The notes below the pieces were generated by a model. The model saw nothing but the letters and a program-made list of their open reading frames with translations. It was not told the origin of the DNA and made no database searches. The position numbers and the translations under genes were made by a program. This document shows positions 17,769-18,924 of a stretch of DNA of 18,924 bases, piece after piece. The DNA comes from Sporisorium sorghi (taxonomy: Eukaryota; Basidiomycota; Ustilaginomycetes; Ustilaginales; Ustilaginaceae): NCBI GenBank assembly GCA_023212695.1, contig JALCCG010000364.1:1-18924 (forward strand), in the 5' to 3' direction. The stretch's first letter is position 1. Every line of letters begins with the position of its first letter.

Positions 17769-18047
17769 ATGCACCAACCGTTCGGTTGCACCTTATTGGA
17801 AACTGAGGGATGCCAGTGGAGCAACCAAGGCAATCAATTGCAAGGTGTACAAGTTCTTTGACACAAGTCAATGAGACAGAAGGCAAGTAGCTAATTTGCT
17901 GAGGTCTCTGCAAATGGCAAGTTGGCTTGTAGGGCTGGATCTAAAAGGCCTGACATTAGACTGGATCCAAGATGACATTAGTCCAGATATGGCTTTTTAA
18001 GCCACAAGGGATTGCTGTCTTAGGCAGCAGTGGACCAAAGTGTCCCT

Positions 18048-18806
18048 CGCTTGCTCTTCAGGGCTACTCATCAGACGTGCTCGATGATCTCATCTCTGTC
18101 TGTCAGTGTTTGGAATCTGCACCTTCATTGCCAAGATGGTAAAGGCGCATCTGCCCGCCGAAAAGGGTACACTTCTCTTTGAATGGGACACTGACAGGCT
18201 ACTAGCTTCGACTTTCGTTACTGGCGTTGAGCACTTGAGAGGTTGCACGAGTTTGTCTGAGCGCATTCTGCCTTACGCAGCTCGACGCCACTTGTTCGAC
18301 GCCGAGGATGCACACTTGATGTGCGTACCGCGTGTCGGTTGAACAGCATGCACTGGCTCTGCGCCATCGGTCAGCATGCTTGTCTAGTCAGACAAAGCAG
18401 TCTCTGCCGCCCCCGGGCTTGTCTCGTTTCAGTCTGCTGGAAAGCTATCCCTCGCTTGACATGCCTGCTCACCAGGTTTCGTACTGGTCCATCCGTTCTC
18501 CTCTCCATCGCACTCTTCGCTCGTCGCACGCTTCTGCTCTGCCGCAGCTCGCGCTCTGCTCAGTACTATTATTGACAGGCTCTCCTTCTGCAAGCTCTGT
18601 TCTTGTCATCAAGATGTTTCGGTCTGTCTTGTCGCTGGTGGCACTTTCAACGCAGCAGCTGTGCACCTGGTTCGCAATTCCTCTTGCTGTGCATCTCAGA
18701 TACTTCAGATCTCTGCATCCTACATCTCGATTTGAGTGTCTGTTGATGTGATTGAGCTGTTCCATACAATCCGAACCTTCTCTCTCGAGCTTGGTGCCGC
18801 TTACGA

Positions 18807-18807
<1 letters not shown>
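18048..18807. other. Native-type DNA right of the repeat block, no recognised gene
   Basis: CpG frequency returns abruptly to the level of the left flank. A 68-codon plus ORF from an ATG at 18136 to 18342 (MVKAHLPAEKGTLLFEWDTD at its start) has protein-like wording and could be an exon, but lacks a family match or clear splice sites. Nothing else is supported. Confidence 0.4.

Positions 18808-18839
<32 letters not shown>
18808..18839. repeat. C32 homopolymer run
   Basis: Thirty-two C, followed by an almost pure pyrimidine tail to the window end. This mirrors the C26 run and pyrimidine sequence at the start. Confidence 0.9.
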
Positions 18840-18924
18840 TTGTGGTGTGTTTGCTCTTCTCCCCTCTCCTTTTTTTTTTTCTACCCCCTTCTTCCTTTTT
18901 CCTTCCCTTCCCTCTTTTCCTTTT

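Larger units (their letters stand above)
14664..18047. mobile_element. CpG-depleted, repeat-derived block of about 3.4 kb
   Basis: Compared with both flanks this block is AT-richer (about 35-45% GC at its left, near 50% later) and very poor in CpG: none from 14664 to 15047, none from 15050 to 15439, and none from 17785 to 18047, whereas flanking 60 bp lines often hold five to eight. It contains a fold-back element, an inverted 122 bp repeat, minisatellite-like units, a possible LTR end and decayed ORFs. No transposase, reverse transcriptase or integrase is recognisable. A 7 bp word TAGGCAG occurs near each edge (14670-14676 and 18021-18027) and could be a target duplication, though chance is possible. 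I read it as nested old mobile DNA altered by CpG methylation. A chimeric join with another fungus is the alternative. Confidence 0.65.

Noticed and set aside
17515..17913. Minus-strand 132-codon ORF as a gene
   Set aside because: Most of it is the frame of the 122 bp dispersed repeat plus minisatellite units, and the sister copy is not open in the same way.

Overview
The window looks like an 18.9 kb piece of a GC-rich basidiomycete nuclear genome, most likely a smut-type fungus (Ustilaginomycotina). The evidence is short introns of 86-91 nt with GT...AG ends and CTGAC or TACTAAC branch sites, compact genes with homopolymer-rich intergenic DNA, and protein families typical of such fungi. The species assignment is inference from style, not a match. 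The window starts and stops close to long runs of C (C26 and C32) set in pyrimidine-only DNA, so both ends may be assembly breaks.

Layout. (1) 1-4091: three housekeeping genes. A 5'-truncated branched-chain 2-oxoacid dehydrogenase E1 beta gene (+) converges on a seven-repeat WD40 gene of the THO complex (THOC3/Tex1 type, -). That gene is divergent from nucleoside diphosphate kinase (+, one intron), and the two share a 538 bp promoter region holding a T/C tract and an alternating GT/GC stretch. (2) 4092-7398: a five-exon minus-strand gene for a 984-residue Ndt80/PhoG-type transcription factor. I reconstructed it by splicing; two exons inside the DNA-binding domain are only 48 and 32 nt long. 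(3) 7399-12114: about 4.7 kb upstream of that factor with no gene I can support, but with small palindromes, tandem duplications and a recurring CGGCAAT word. (4) 12115-13401: mitochondrial alternative oxidase (-), intronless, with a mitochondrial presequence and a TATA box. (5) 13514-14663: native-looking DNA upstream of the oxidase, no gene seen.

(6) 14664-18047: a block about 3.4 kb long, unlike the rest. It is AT-richer, strongly depleted in CpG (two runs of about 385-390 bp with no CpG), and built from degenerate repeats: a fold-back element, a 122 bp inverted repeat pair, minisatellite-like units, a possible LTR end, and decayed ORFs, including one intact 216-codon ORF of unknown function. 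In the 122 bp pair every CpG of either copy is TpG or CpA in the other copy, the pattern expected of cytosine-methylation decay. It is best read as old, methylated mobile DNA about 1.2 kb upstream of the oxidase gene; a chimeric contig is the main alternative. (7) 18048-18924: CpG-rich native-type DNA without a recognisable gene, ending in poly-C and a pyrimidine tail.

The genes do not form a pathway. Two work in mitochondria (branched-chain oxidation, alternative respiration), one in mRNA export, one in nucleotide balance and one in transcription. The most unusual parts are the CpG-depleted block, the gene-free region upstream of the Ndt80-like gene, and the micro-exon structure of its DNA-binding domain.
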